Assembly (NCBI RefSeq): GCF_007993935.1
Contig: NZ_VITY01000005.1
Location: 481,308-545,307 of the forward strand
Length of the DNA: 64,000 bases
DNA from: Bradyrhizobium macuxiense
Lineage (GTDB): Bacteria > Pseudomonadota > Alphaproteobacteria > Rhizobiales > Xanthobacteraceae
Direction: 5' to 3'
Under the pieces are notes generated by a model. The model was given only the letters and a program-made list of their open reading frames with translations. It was not told the DNA's origin and did not search any database. A program made the position numbers and the translations under genes. Shown here piece after piece: positions 1 to 8,631 of this stretch. Position 1 is the stretch's first letter. Every line of letters begins with the position of its first letter.

Positions 1-2
1 TC

Positions 3-608
3 GACCCGGCGATGACGAGATACACGCCGGAGAAGCTCTGGCTCGGCTCCGGCACGCGCGCGATGGATCACGGCATCGAGGCGATCTGCTCCAGTCGCCC
101 CAACGTGCTCGTGGATGCGGTGTGCCAGCAGGGGCTACGCTATCTGCACGACGGCCTGCTGCGCACCAAGGCCAATCCCGGCGACGAGGCGGCGCGGCTG
201 AGCTGCCAACTGGGTTCCTGGCTGTCGGCATTCGGATTGCAGTCGCGGGTACCGATGGGCGCCAGCCACGCCATCGGCCATGTGCTCGGCGGCACTTGCG
301 ACGTCCCGCATTACTTCTGCACGGCGGTGATGATGCCGAGCGTGCTGCGCTACAACCGCCCGGCGACGGAGAAGGCCCAGCAATCGATCGCCGCCGCCCT
401 CGGCGCGCCGGGGCGTGACGCCGGCGAGGCATTCGCAGGCTTCATCGCGGAGCTCGGCCTGCCGCGGCGCCTCGCCGATGTCGGTGTCGGTGAAGACCGC
501 TTCGAGCTGATCGGCAGGAACGCAATGCTGTCGATCTTCACCCGGGCCAACCCGCAACCGATCCGTGAGCCCGCCGACGTCGTCAAGATCCTGAAGCTCG
601 CCGCCTGA
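3..608 (+). CDS. Iron-containing alcohol dehydrogenase, C-terminal part (truncated by window edge)
   Basis: The reading frame is open from the first bases, and the codons before the first ATG (position 12) continue the family pattern, so the true start lies outside the window. The visible part is the helical metal-binding half of an Fe-type alcohol dehydrogenase, possibly maleylacetate reductase-like. The segment SGTRAMDHGIEAICS holds the first metal-ligand His region, and GASHAIGHVLGG followed by HYFC gives the other conserved histidines. Expected role is NAD(P)-dependent oxidoreduction of a small alcohol/aldehyde or of maleylacetate; the nucleotide-binding half is missing, so the substrate cannot be judged. 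It is followed after 25 nt by a GST-like gene on the same strand, which suggests one catabolic operon running to about 3440. Confidence 0.8.
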   Translation, partial: DPAMTRYTPEKLWLGSGTRAMDHGIEAICSSRPNVLVDAVCQQGLRYLHDGLLRTKANPGDEAARLSCQLGSWLSAFGLQSRVPMGASHAIGHVLGGTCDVPHYFCTAVMMPSVLRYNRPATEKAQQSIAAALGAPGRDAGEAFAGFIAELGLPRRLADVGVGEDRFELIGRNAMLSIFTRANPQPIREPADVVKILKLAA

Positions 609-633
609 GGCAACAGCATTTGGAACAGCCGCC

Positions 634-1440
634 ATGACCGCCTTGCGCATCTTCTCCTATCTACCGAACCCGCGGGTCTGGAAGGCGACCATCGCGGCCC
701 GGTTCTGCGGCGTCGAGGTCGAGGTCCGAGGCGCCTCGGGCAAGGAGTTGCGGGATTGGCTGTGGGATTACGATGCCCATCCACTGTCGGAGCAGGAGCG
801 CGGGGAGCTCGCCTCGCTGGCGCGGACCGGGAAGGTCGGCCTGACCGGTGCGCAGCTATACAAGACCGATGCGTTCATGGCAGCGCATCCGTTCGGCAAT
901 GTGCCCGCCGCGTTCGGCGCCGGCGGCAAGGTCGGGATCTTCGAATCCAACAGCATCATGCGCGCGGTGGCGCGGCTCGGCGAAGCGGCGTTCCCGCTCT
1001 ACGGGCGCGACGTCTACGAGGCGTCAAGGATCGACAGCTTTCTCGATGTCAGCCTGGTCTTTGCGCGGGATTCGCAGATCTATCTGCTCGCGCTGTCGGG
1101 CGGCACGGTCGACGCGGCCATTCATGACCGCGCCAGGGATGCGTTCGCGATCTATGCGTCCGGAATCGAGCAGGCACTGTCGCGACGGCGCGAGACGCTG
1201 GTCGGGGATGGCATCTCGATTGCCGACATCTGCTTTGCCGCCGAGCTCGCGCTGTTCATGAACGAGTACGGGCGGAGCGAGCAATTGGACAAGCAGGGAT
1301 TGACCAGGATCCTGCATCCCGGGGTGCAGGATGAGTATCCGCTGATGTTCGCTCATTTTGCCCGGCTGGTCGCGCACGCGCATTTTGCGCCGGACCTCAA
1401 GCCTTATGTCGAGAAGCTGCGATCGAAGGCAGCGGCCTGA
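634..1440 (+). CDS. Glutathione S-transferase family protein
   Basis: The 268-residue cytosolic protein has a thioredoxin-like N-terminal domain (about 1-110, starting RIFSYLPNPRVWKATIAARF) and an all-helical C-terminal domain (about 120-255, with GDGISIADICFAAELALF). The GISIADI pattern matches the GST C-terminal N-capping box. The long insert in the first domain resembles eEF1B-gamma/URE2-like GSTs more than classical detoxifying ones. It lies 25 nt after the dehydrogenase and 39 nt before an SDR gene, so it is probably co-transcribed. A role in glutathione-dependent isomerisation or conjugation within a degradation pathway is an inference from context. Confidence 0.75.
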   Translation: MTALRIFSYLPNPRVWKATIAARFCGVEVEVRGASGKELRDWLWDYDAHPLSEQERGELASLARTGKVGLTGAQLYKTDAFMAAHPFGNVPAAFGAGGKVGIFESNSIMRAVARLGEAAFPLYGRDVYEASRIDSFLDVSLVFARDSQIYLLALSGGTVDAAIHDRARDAFAIYASGIEQALSRRRETLVGDGISIADICFAAELALFMNEYGRSEQLDKQGLTRILHPGVQDEYPLMFAHFARLVAHAHFAPDLKPYVEKLRSKAAA

Positions 1441-1479
1441 CCATGACACCTGTTGGCTCTAACGCGGAGGGTTGATCGC

Positions 1480-2181
1480 ATGTCCGCACCCGTCTGTCTG
1501 ATATCCGGCGTTGGGCCCGGCACCGGCTCGGCGCTTGCCAGAAGGTTCGCCGAGGGCGGCTACCGCGTCGCGCTGCTGGCCAGGAACGAGGAGCGGCTCG
1601 CCGCGCTCGAGAAGCAGCTGCCGGGCGCAAAGGCCTATCGATGCGACGTCTCCGATCCCGCGCAGGTCGAGACGGTGGCCTCGGCCGTGGAGCGAGATCT
1701 CGGCAGCCCCGGCGTCGTGATCCATAACGCCGTCGGTGGGGCGTTCGGCACCTTCCGCGAGATCGATCCGCAGATCCTCAATCGCAACTTCCAGGTCAAC
1801 ACGATGGGCTTGCTGTATCTGGCAAGGCGGTTTGCCCCGGCGATGATCAGCGCCGGCAAGGGCGCCATCGTTGCGAGCGGGAATACCTCGGCGTTGCGCG
1901 GCAAAGCCGGGTTCGCAGGGTTCGCGCCGACCAAGGCGGCGCAGCGGATCCTCGCCGAAGCGATGGCGCGCGATCTCGGGCCGCAAGGCGTTCACGTTGC
2001 CTATGTCGTGATCGATGCGGTGATCGATCTGGAGTGGACGCGGAAGCGCTGGCCTGAGCGGCCGGACGACTTCTTCATCAAGCCGAAAGCGATCGCGGAC
2101 GAGATCTGGCACGTCACCCACCAGGATCGCAGCGCGTGGTCGTTCAATGTCGAGATCAGACCGTTCGGAGAAGTCTGGTAG
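1480..2181 (+). CDS. SDR family oxidoreductase with Phe at the catalytic Tyr position
   Basis: This 233-residue Rossmann-fold protein starts MSAPVCLISGVGPGTG, with the glycine-rich nucleotide motif at residues 10-16. The ATG at 1480 is chosen because CGGAGG lies about 9 nt upstream; a TTG at 1453 is possible but has no such site. The usual YxxxK catalytic pair appears as F148-APT-K152, so the general acid/base tyrosine is absent, although the NNAG-like segment (HNAVGG, 82-87) is present. It may be a non-classical SDR, or may bind rather than reduce its ligand. It sits inside the catabolic operon between the GST-like gene and the binding-protein gene. Confidence 0.75.
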   Translation: MSAPVCLISGVGPGTGSALARRFAEGGYRVALLARNEERLAALEKQLPGAKAYRCDVSDPAQVETVASAVERDLGSPGVVIHNAVGGAFGTFREIDPQILNRNFQVNTMGLLYLARRFAPAMISAGKGAIVASGNTSALRGKAGFAGFAPTKAAQRILAEAMARDLGPQGVHVAYVVIDAVIDLEWTRKRWPERPDDFFIKPKAIADEIWHVTHQDRSAWSFNVEIRPFGEVW

Positions 2182-2237
2182 GCGCTGCGCGGCGGTGGTG
2201 AGAGCCGATCAATTCATAAAGGCCAAGGGGAAATTCG

Positions 2238-3440
2238 ATGTCGTTGAAAAAGCTTGCGGTATCCATTGCAATGCTCGCCGCGTTTGCTGCGGCTCCAGTC
2301 CGCGCCGAAACACCTGGTATCTCGGAATCGGAGATCAAGGTCGGTGCGACGTTCCCGTTCAGCGGCCCGGCATCCCCGCTCAGCAACACCGGCAAGGGCC
2401 TGATCGCCTATGTCCATTCCGTCAATGACCGCGGCGGCGTCAACGGCCGGAAGATCAACCTCATCACCTATGACGATGCCTATACTCCGCCCAAGGCGGT
2501 GGAGCAGACCCGGAAGCTGATCGAGAGCGACGAGGTGGCGTTCCTGTTCAGCCCGCTCGGGACGCCCGGGATCGGCGCAACCATCAAATACGTGACCGCG
2601 AAAAAGGTGCCGCATCTCTTCGTCGTCAGCGGCGTGACCAAGTTCACGAACTTCAACGAGTTTCCGCTGACCACCACGGGACTGCCGAGCTACAACACCG
2701 AAGGAAAGATCTACGCCAAATACATTACGCAGACGGCGCCCGATGCGAAGATCGCGATCCTCTACCAGAATGACGACCTCGGCCGGGACTTCGTGGCCGC
2801 CTTCAAGGAAACCTTGAAGTCCGACTTCGACAAGAAGGTCGTGACGTCTCCCTATGAGGTCACCGAGCCCACCATCGAATCGCATGTGGTGACGCTGAAG
2901 GCGTCGGGCGCCCAGGCATTCCTGGTCGCCGGCACGCCGAAATTCGCCGCGCAGGCGATCAAGAAGGCGAGCGAGATCGGCTGGACGCCGCTCACCGTCG
3001 TCAACTACGTGTCGAGCTCGGTCTCTGCCACCATCGTGCCCGCGGGAGCCGACAAGGCGGCGGGCGTGGTGGTCGCGACCATCACCAAGGATCCGAACGA
3101 CAAGAAGTGGGCCGACGATCCCGGCATGAAGTGGTATCGCGCCCACTTCGAAAAATATCTTCCCGGCGCCGATATCGGCGACAACAACTATCTGTTCGGC
3201 ACCCAGCAGGGCCAGATCCTGGAACAGGTGCTCAAGCAGTGCGGCGACGACCTGTCGCGCGAGAACATTGTGAAGCAGGCGCGCAACATCAAGGGACTGG
3301 TGCTGCCGACCCTGATGCCGGGGATTACGATCAACACCGGCCCCGGCAACAGCATGGCCTACACCCAGCTCCAGCTGCAGCGCTGGACCGGAAGCTCTTG
3401 GGAGCAGTTCGGCGGCGTGCTGAGTGCCGACACGAACTGA
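2238..3440 (+). CDS. Branched-chain-amino-acid-type ABC transporter substrate-binding protein
   Basis: The 400-residue periplasmic protein has a Sec signal peptide (MSLKKLAVSIAMLAAFAAAPVRA, cleavage after the last Ala) followed by a type I periplasmic binding fold (Peripla_BP_6). The start SESEIKVGATFPFSG, the segment NDRGGVNGRKI and the later DDAYTPPKAVEQTRKLIE are typical of LivK-like proteins that bind amides, amino acids or aromatic acids. AAGGGG lies just upstream of the ATG. No permease or ATPase gene follows, so the membrane part must be encoded elsewhere, probably upstream of the window. It ends the same-strand run that starts with the alcohol dehydrogenase. Confidence 0.88.
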   Translation: MSLKKLAVSIAMLAAFAAAPVRAETPGISESEIKVGATFPFSGPASPLSNTGKGLIAYVHSVNDRGGVNGRKINLITYDDAYTPPKAVEQTRKLIESDEVAFLFSPLGTPGIGATIKYVTAKKVPHLFVVSGVTKFTNFNEFPLTTTGLPSYNTEGKIYAKYITQTAPDAKIAILYQNDDLGRDFVAAFKETLKSDFDKKVVTSPYEVTEPTIESHVVTLKASGAQAFLVAGTPKFAAQAIKKASEIGWTPLTVVNYVSSSVSATIVPAGADKAAGVVVATITKDPNDKKWADDPGMKWYRAHFEKYLPGADIGDNNYLFGTQQGQILEQVLKQCGDDLSRENIVKQARNIKGLVLPTLMPGITINTGPGNSMAYTQLQLQRWTGSSWEQFGGVLSADTN

Positions 3441-3464
3441 GCTGTCGTATCGATTGGCTGCGTA

Positions 3465-5021
3465 CTAGTGAAGCCGTCGTGCGATCGGCTTCGCCAGCGC
3501 GCTATGCCAATCCCATTGCGATGATCGGCCGCTCGACCGCAGGCTCGTCAGAAACGCCGTGGTCTTCGGCTGCACCCGCGAGCCGTCGATCACCTCGAGC
3601 TGGCCACAGCGGTTGAGCGTGTGCAGCTTGCGCCCGGTCCATAGCGGCCCGGGCTGGAGCAGATGCCGAACCGCCTGCCTGTACGTCGTCGGCGACAGTT
3701 CGAGCACTTCCGCAAGCCCGAGCGCTGCGCCGTATCCGTTGGTGCAGTCCTGCACCGGCCGCCACAGCTTGCCATTGACGGTCACGAAGTTGCCGGCCGG
3801 CCGCGTGGTGGCGCGATCCATCAGGATCGGATTGGCCGCATGCGGTTGCCAGGGGCCGAGCAATTGCTCGGCGTAATAGATCGCCAGCGTGTCGGAATAT
3901 CCGCCGGTGCCGTCGCGCCAGGCCCCGAACATGTAGTGGAGGCCGTTGTGCTGCGTGATCGTCACGTCGGCAAGCTCAAGCCCGGACAGCAGCGTCGAGT
4001 GCCGCTCCCACTTGTCCGGAAAGCGGATGCATTTGTAGATGGGAACGTCCCGATGCGCGGTGCTTTCCGGGATCATCCAGAGCTCGCCATTGTGCTCGAT
4101 CATGAACGGGTAGGAGAGATGCCAGGGCTCTTCCAGCACCGGCATGACCGGGCCGATCGGCCCGTTGCCGTCGAATTCGATCGCGGAGATGATGCCCTTG
4201 TTGGTCCGGTGGTCGAGGTCTTCGAAGAACACGAAGGTCCGGCCCTGCCATTTCACCGGCACAGGATCGGCATAGAAGTGGTTGCCGGGATCGGCGAGCA
4301 CGTTCCAGGCCGGTCCCGAGAGGTCGCCGGTGCGCCAGATATCCGTATCTCCTGCATAGCGCCAACCGATGTGCCAGTGCGGCGCGTAGCAGCACAGGCG
4401 ATAGATTTCCTTTGCGATCGACGTCGCCAGGCCGCGCAGGACAAACGGCGCCGGGTTGGGCGCTGCGCTGCTGAGTGCCGGAACTGTCAATTGCGGCACC
4501 AGGCGCGGAGCCCCTGACAGGATCGGCGGCAGCATCGACAGCGTGCGCGCCATCACCGTGTCGAGCCCGCCGCTCAGGCCGGCTGCGATTTCCGCCGAGG
4601 GGTGGCCGCGGTCCATCACGGCGCCGTCGAGCTCATTGACGATTTCGATCACCGGCAGATCACCGGCGAGAATGGCCGCGAGTGCTGCGTCTTCGCCCGC
4701 GTGCCCGTTGAACCGTGGACGGAGATACAGTTTCGCGGAGCAGCTCGGATCCCGCTCGGCGGCGGTGAAGTCGACCACCACGTCGGGGCTGCCCGCGCGC
4801 GGCCGCTCCGGGATCGGTTTCACCCTGTCGGCGCCGCCGGCCTTGCCCTTGCGCAGGACGATGCGTTCGAGCTCGAACAGCATGTCGAGGCCGGCGGGTC
4901 GCGGTGCCGACGTCGTAATCCAGGCGATTTGAACGGGAATATCCTGATCGTTGACGCGCAGCGACTCACGGCACATCCAGAGCCGCGGCTGCTCGCGATC
5001 GCAGCGAAACTCGATAATCAT
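3465..5021 (-). CDS. GINT1-like (glucosamine inositolphosphorylceramide transferase N-terminal-type) protein
   Basis: This 518-residue protein has an N-terminal alpha/beta region (1-190, resembling a formyltransferase-like domain) and a C-terminal five-bladed-propeller-like region (about 210-480). That region has repeated blade motifs such as NHFYADPVPV, RTFVFFED, GELWMIPEST, HYMFGAWRDG and AGNFVTVNGKLWRPVQDC. Such motifs are shared with the plant GINT1 N-terminal domain and with GH43-like glycosidase folds found in bacterial polysaccharide loci. It is transcribed with the GT4 gene (15-nt gap) and probably modifies or transfers a sugar in surface polysaccharide synthesis. The exact reaction is not known to me; family assignment is by pattern. 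Confidence 0.72.
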   Translation of the reverse strand: MIIEFRCDREQPRLWMCRESLRVNDQDIPVQIAWITTSAPRPAGLDMLFELERIVLRKGKAGGADRVKPIPERPRAGSPDVVVDFTAAERDPSCSAKLYLRPRFNGHAGEDAALAAILAGDLPVIEIVNELDGAVMDRGHPSAEIAAGLSGGLDTVMARTLSMLPPILSGAPRLVPQLTVPALSSAAPNPAPFVLRGLATSIAKEIYRLCCYAPHWHIGWRYAGDTDIWRTGDLSGPAWNVLADPGNHFYADPVPVKWQGRTFVFFEDLDHRTNKGIISAIEFDGNGPIGPVMPVLEEPWHLSYPFMIEHNGELWMIPESTAHRDVPIYKCIRFPDKWERHSTLLSGLELADVTITQHNGLHYMFGAWRDGTGGYSDTLAIYYAEQLLGPWQPHAANPILMDRATTRPAGNFVTVNGKLWRPVQDCTNGYGAALGLAEVLELSPTTYRQAVRHLLQPGPLWTGRKLHTLNRCGQLEVIDGSRVQPKTTAFLTSLRSSGRSSQWDWHSALAKPIARRLH

Positions 5022-5036
5022 GGCCAGCCCAACTTC

Positions 5037-6332
5037 CTAGTACGCGTCCGCCCCCACAGCGTCGCCGAGAATGCGGACGTATTCCTCTATCATGGCATCC
5101 AACGAATAGCGCGATTTCAGGCCCACGGCGCTTTGCCGCAGCTGATCACTCAACACACGATCGGTCAGGACCTGCGACACGGCGGCCGAGAATTCGGCTT
5201 CGTTCGCAGCGTCGACGAACACCGCTGCGGGCTGCCCCTGGTAGGACAGCACCTCGCGCAGCACGGGGAGATCGTTGACGACGCAGGGAATGCCGGCGCT
5301 CGCGGCCTCGACCGCGGCGAGGCCGAAGGTTTCGGCCTGCGAGGGGAAGACGAAGACATCGAGGCAGGCCAGAAAATCGGCCATCTGGCGCGGCGGAATC
5401 TCGCCGATGAAGTGCAGCCGGTCCGATACTTTCAGCTCGTCCGCCAGGGTGCGGAGCCGTCCCTCATCCGCGCCCTGGCCCGCGAGGGCAAGGTGCCAGG
5501 ATGGGTCGGCCGCCAGCAGGCGAATTGCCGCATCGAGCCGCTTGTGCGGGTGCAGCCGCGCTGCGCAGCCGAGCAGAGTGCGGTCCGGCGGCAGCTTGAA
5601 CTGCTGCCGCGCGAGGTCCTTCGGCAGGCTGTGTGACTTGTCGTCGAAGCCGTGCGGGACGTGCTTCATCCGCGACCGGTAGGGCGCAGGATAGCGTGCG
5701 TATTCGCGCTCCATGTCACGCGAGTTCAGCGTGATGCACTGGAAGAAGCCGGTCGAGCCCATGATGATGTCGGCGGCCCGCACCGGCATGCTCATCGACA
5801 GCGCAGAGGATACCTGGTTGGCGATCACCGGGGCGCGGCTGACGAGGCGCGACACGCCTGCGCCGATCACGTTCCCGAAATGCTGGAAGGTCAGTACGGC
5901 ATCGGGATTGATGGTCCTGAGATGACCGCCGAGCGTCCACAGCATGCGCAGCAGCGCCAGTGGATTTCCGGGCCGGGTCTGCGCGCAATAGAACGTGCTG
6001 GGCGGTTCGTCGAAGGACTCCGATTTGCGGAAGAAGAACAGGTTGGCGACGTCATAGCCGCGCGCGGTGAGGCCGGCGCCGAGCAGCCGCGAGATCTCCT
6101 GCGCGCCAGCGTTCTCGGCCTGGGTCTGCACCAGGACGACACGCAGCTTTCGCTCGTTCGGTCGACCGCGCGATGCGCTCGATACCTCGCGCAATTCTAT
6201 GCTTGGCGTGTATTGGAGCACGGATGCCTCACCCGTTGAAGGAGCGGATTCGGCCCCTTCATTTTTGCGCGCGTACGTATCACGCGAAGCGCGCTCGTGC
6301 ATCGAGTAGCGCGTGTTGAGGTTACTGCTCAT
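5037..6332 (-). CDS. GT4-family glycosyltransferase
   Basis: The 431-residue cytoplasmic protein has a non-conserved N-terminal stretch of about 60 residues, then a GT-B fold starting KLRVVLVQTQAENAGAQEI. The C-terminal nucleotide-sugar domain has the typical LGCAARLHPHKRLD and the E-x7-E signature in SQAETFGLAAVEAASAGIP. It should transfer a sugar from an NDP-sugar onto a lipid-linked or growing glycan. It is the first gene of a two-gene minus-strand unit with the GINT1-like gene and is divergent from the Wzz-like gene. The long N-terminus leaves the start uncertain; a later start near the GT-B domain is possible. Confidence 0.87.
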   Translation of the reverse strand: MSSNLNTRYSMHERASRDTYARKNEGAESAPSTGEASVLQYTPSIELREVSSASRGRPNERKLRVVLVQTQAENAGAQEISRLLGAGLTARGYDVANLFFFRKSESFDEPPSTFYCAQTRPGNPLALLRMLWTLGGHLRTINPDAVLTFQHFGNVIGAGVSRLVSRAPVIANQVSSALSMSMPVRAADIIMGSTGFFQCITLNSRDMEREYARYPAPYRSRMKHVPHGFDDKSHSLPKDLARQQFKLPPDRTLLGCAARLHPHKRLDAAIRLLAADPSWHLALAGQGADEGRLRTLADELKVSDRLHFIGEIPPRQMADFLACLDVFVFPSQAETFGLAAVEAASAGIPCVVNDLPVLREVLSYQGQPAAVFVDAANEAEFSAAVSQVLTDRVLSDQLRQSAVGLKSRYSLDAMIEEYVRILGDAVGADAY

Positions 6333-6498
6333 TTAGCAATCAGACATCTGCCGGCAATCGAAAGCTGTTATCTCACGGAAAGGGTACCGCCGGCTCGTTA
6401 ACTAATTGGTTACGGCAGCGCAGAGAGGGGGTAACCGGCGATTAACCATAGATATTTACGGTGGGGCGGTACTGTCAGTTGAATTCGAGTCAGAATCC
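6333..6498. promoter_or_regulatory. Divergent promoter region between GT4 and Wzz-like genes
   Basis: The gap is AT-richer than its surroundings. It holds an imperfectly spaced inverted repeat, GGTTAC (6408-6413) and GTAACC (6431-6436), next to further TTAAC/GTTAA segments. Such a dyad between divergent polysaccharide genes is a plausible regulator site. No -35/-10 pair was convincing. Confidence 0.3.
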
Positions 6499-8613
6499 AT
6501 GAAGTTCGGCAGCCGAATAGGCCCGAGACGTTCCGAAGTCACGGAACCCGCAGCGTCGTGGGAAACTGCCGGCGTTCCGACTGGCCAATCTTCCGCGGAA
6601 ACCACTAAGGGCGTGCTTAGCATTCCAGGCGTGCTGGCCTTTTTCCGCGAGAAAGGTCAACACATCCTGATGCTCGCCGCGGTCATCTTCGCGGTCGGTG
6701 TCATTCTGTTGATGTTGATCCCGGCGCGTTACGCCGCGACGGCGCTCGTCGTCGTCGACCCGCGCGAGCAGCGCGTGACCACCGACCAGGACGTCCTGCC
6801 GGGGATCGGTCAAGATGCCGCAGCATTGCAGAGCTATGTCGAGATCGCCAAATCCGACGGATTTCTCGGGCCGCTGATCGACCAGCTCAAGGTCGCCGAG
6901 GACAGCGACATCTCCGGCGGCAAGACCGACACCACGCGCCTGCTCGACCGGTTTCGCAACCGGCTCGATATCTCAAGGCGCGGACTAACCTATGTTATCG
7001 CCATCAAGTTCACGTCCAACAACCCGCAGCGCGCGGCGTACTACGCCAATGCGATCGCCGAGGCGTTCGTCGCCAGTCAGCGCGGGACGCGCACCGTGGC
7101 GACCGACGAGGCCGCCGACTGGCTGAAGAGCCGGCTCAAGACGTTGAACGACCGGCTGCGGTCTTCGGAAGATGCCGTCGCCAAGTTCAAGCTCGAGCAC
7201 CGCATCGTCAACGCCGGCAAGGAATCCACCACGCAGCAATTGCGCGTCACCGACCTGACGCAGCAGGTGGCCGCGGCGCGCGCCCGCACCGAGGAGGCCA
7301 AGGCGCGCTATGAGCAGTTGCAGCGCGACCTCAAGGCCAATGTCGATGGGCCGGTCAAGCAGGACCTGCTGAGCGCGTTGCGCGCCCAGCGCTCCGCGCT
7401 CAACGACCAGATCGCGCAGAAACGCGGGGTGCTCGGCGATCGTCATCCCGACCTCGTGATGGCGCTCAGCCAGCTCAGCGATCTCAACCGGCAGATCGAC
7501 ATCGAGCGCAAGAAGAACATCGACACCGCAAAGTCGGAATACGAGGCGCAGCGCGATCAGCAAAAGGCCGTCGAGGATCAGTTGAAGGCGGTTGAATCGC
7601 AGATTCTGGTTGACGGTCAGGCGTTCGTTAAGCTGCAGGATTTGCAGCGCGACGCCGACGCCAACAAGAACATCTACGAGCAGTTCCTCTCGCGCTACAA
7701 GACCACCGACGAGCAGCGGCTGCTGCAGAGCTCGCAGACCAAGGTCGCATCTCCGGCGACGCCGCCGATCCGGTCGACGCTTCCGCCGCTCCCGCTGTTG
7801 CTCGTCGTGCTCGCGATCGTCTCGCTGCTGACGTCGACCGCGATCGTCGCCGTTCCCGGCCTGAATCTGAAGCTCCCGGTCAAGGCCATTCCGCCGCTCC
7901 GCCGTGCCGAGGCGCCCGTATCGACGCCGGCCGCGGCGCCGGCCGCGCCGCAATCTGCGTTGCCGCCGGGATTGCCGGTGCTGGCCCGCATCCCCAACAT
8001 GGTGTCGCCGGATGCCGTCAAGAGCGTCTGGCAGACTCCGATTTCGACGACGGCCGAGCCCGACCTCAGCCCGCATCTTCAGTTGCTGATCGAGAACATC
8101 GAGCAGCTTCCGGGTGACCACGGCAAGGTAGCGCTGCTGCTGTCGGTCGAGACCGGGGCGGGCGGCAGCACCGTCGCGCGGTCGCTCAACCGGTCCGCCG
8201 TCAAGAACGGGATGCTCAGCGTCCTGATCGAGATGGAATCGAAACGCGCCGAAGTCGTGCCGCCGCAAGGCTCGGGGATCATCAAGGCCGATCTGCCGTC
8301 CGTCGTCGAACTGCTGGGCGCCAGCAGCAAGGCGCCGCCCTATCCGCCGGACGATATTCGCGCCGATTTCGGCCTGATCATTGTCGATGCATCGTCGCTT
8401 GCCACGCAGCCGGCCGCGGTGGCGCTCGCCGACCATGCCGACCTCGTGATCCTCGTGGTTCGCGAGGGCGCCACCGACGCGGCCGTGATCGCCAAGGCGC
8501 GGGCCGACCTGTCGAGCTTCGGCTCGGTCCCGACCGCGCTGGTCGTCAATCGCGTGGCGGCCAACGCCACGGTCCGCAGTCCCCAGGGCGAAGCCCTGGG
8601 ATTGGCGAGCTGA
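6499..8613 (+). CDS. Polysaccharide co-polymerase (Wzz/GumC/ExoP-like) with degenerate BY-kinase domain
   Basis: The 704-residue inner-membrane protein has TM1 at about 55-76, a Wzz-type periplasmic domain with long coiled coil (about 205-400), a Pro-rich segment (416-430), TM2 at about 430-453, and a cytoplasmic CpsD/BY-kinase-like domain (about 520-690). The P-loop position reads S549-VETGAGGST: the lysine expected before S557 is replaced by G556. The Walker A'/B segment FGLIIVDASS is partly kept and there is no C-terminal tyrosine cluster, so kinase activity is doubtful. It probably controls chain length and export with the Wzy- and Wzx-like proteins nearby. The ATG at 6499 is preferred over a TTG at 6406. 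Confidence 0.85.
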   Translation: MKFGSRIGPRRSEVTEPAASWETAGVPTGQSSAETTKGVLSIPGVLAFFREKGQHILMLAAVIFAVGVILLMLIPARYAATALVVVDPREQRVTTDQDVLPGIGQDAAALQSYVEIAKSDGFLGPLIDQLKVAEDSDISGGKTDTTRLLDRFRNRLDISRRGLTYVIAIKFTSNNPQRAAYYANAIAEAFVASQRGTRTVATDEAADWLKSRLKTLNDRLRSSEDAVAKFKLEHRIVNAGKESTTQQLRVTDLTQQVAAARARTEEAKARYEQLQRDLKANVDGPVKQDLLSALRAQRSALNDQIAQKRGVLGDRHPDLVMALSQLSDLNRQIDIERKKNIDTAKSEYEAQRDQQKAVEDQLKAVESQILVDGQAFVKLQDLQRDADANKNIYEQFLSRYKTTDEQRLLQSSQTKVASPATPPIRSTLPPLPLLLVVLAIVSLLTSTAIVAVPGLNLKLPVKAIPPLRRAEAPVSTPAAAPAAPQSALPPGLPVLARIPNMVSPDAVKSVWQTPISTTAEPDLSPHLQLLIENIEQLPGDHGKVALLLSVETGAGGSTVARSLNRSAVKNGMLSVLIEMESKRAEVVPPQGSGIIKADLPSVVELLGASSKAPPYPPDDIRADFGLIIVDASSLATQPAAVALADHADLVILVVREGATDAAVIAKARADLSSFGSVPTALVVNRVAANATVRSPQGEALGLAS

Positions 8614-8631
8614 AGGTGATCTAGCTCAGTC

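Noticed and set aside
3663..4517. Plus-strand open frame over the GINT1-like gene
   Set aside because: The minus strand encodes repeated propeller blades in a continuous frame; the plus frame is Arg/Gly-rich shadow sequence.
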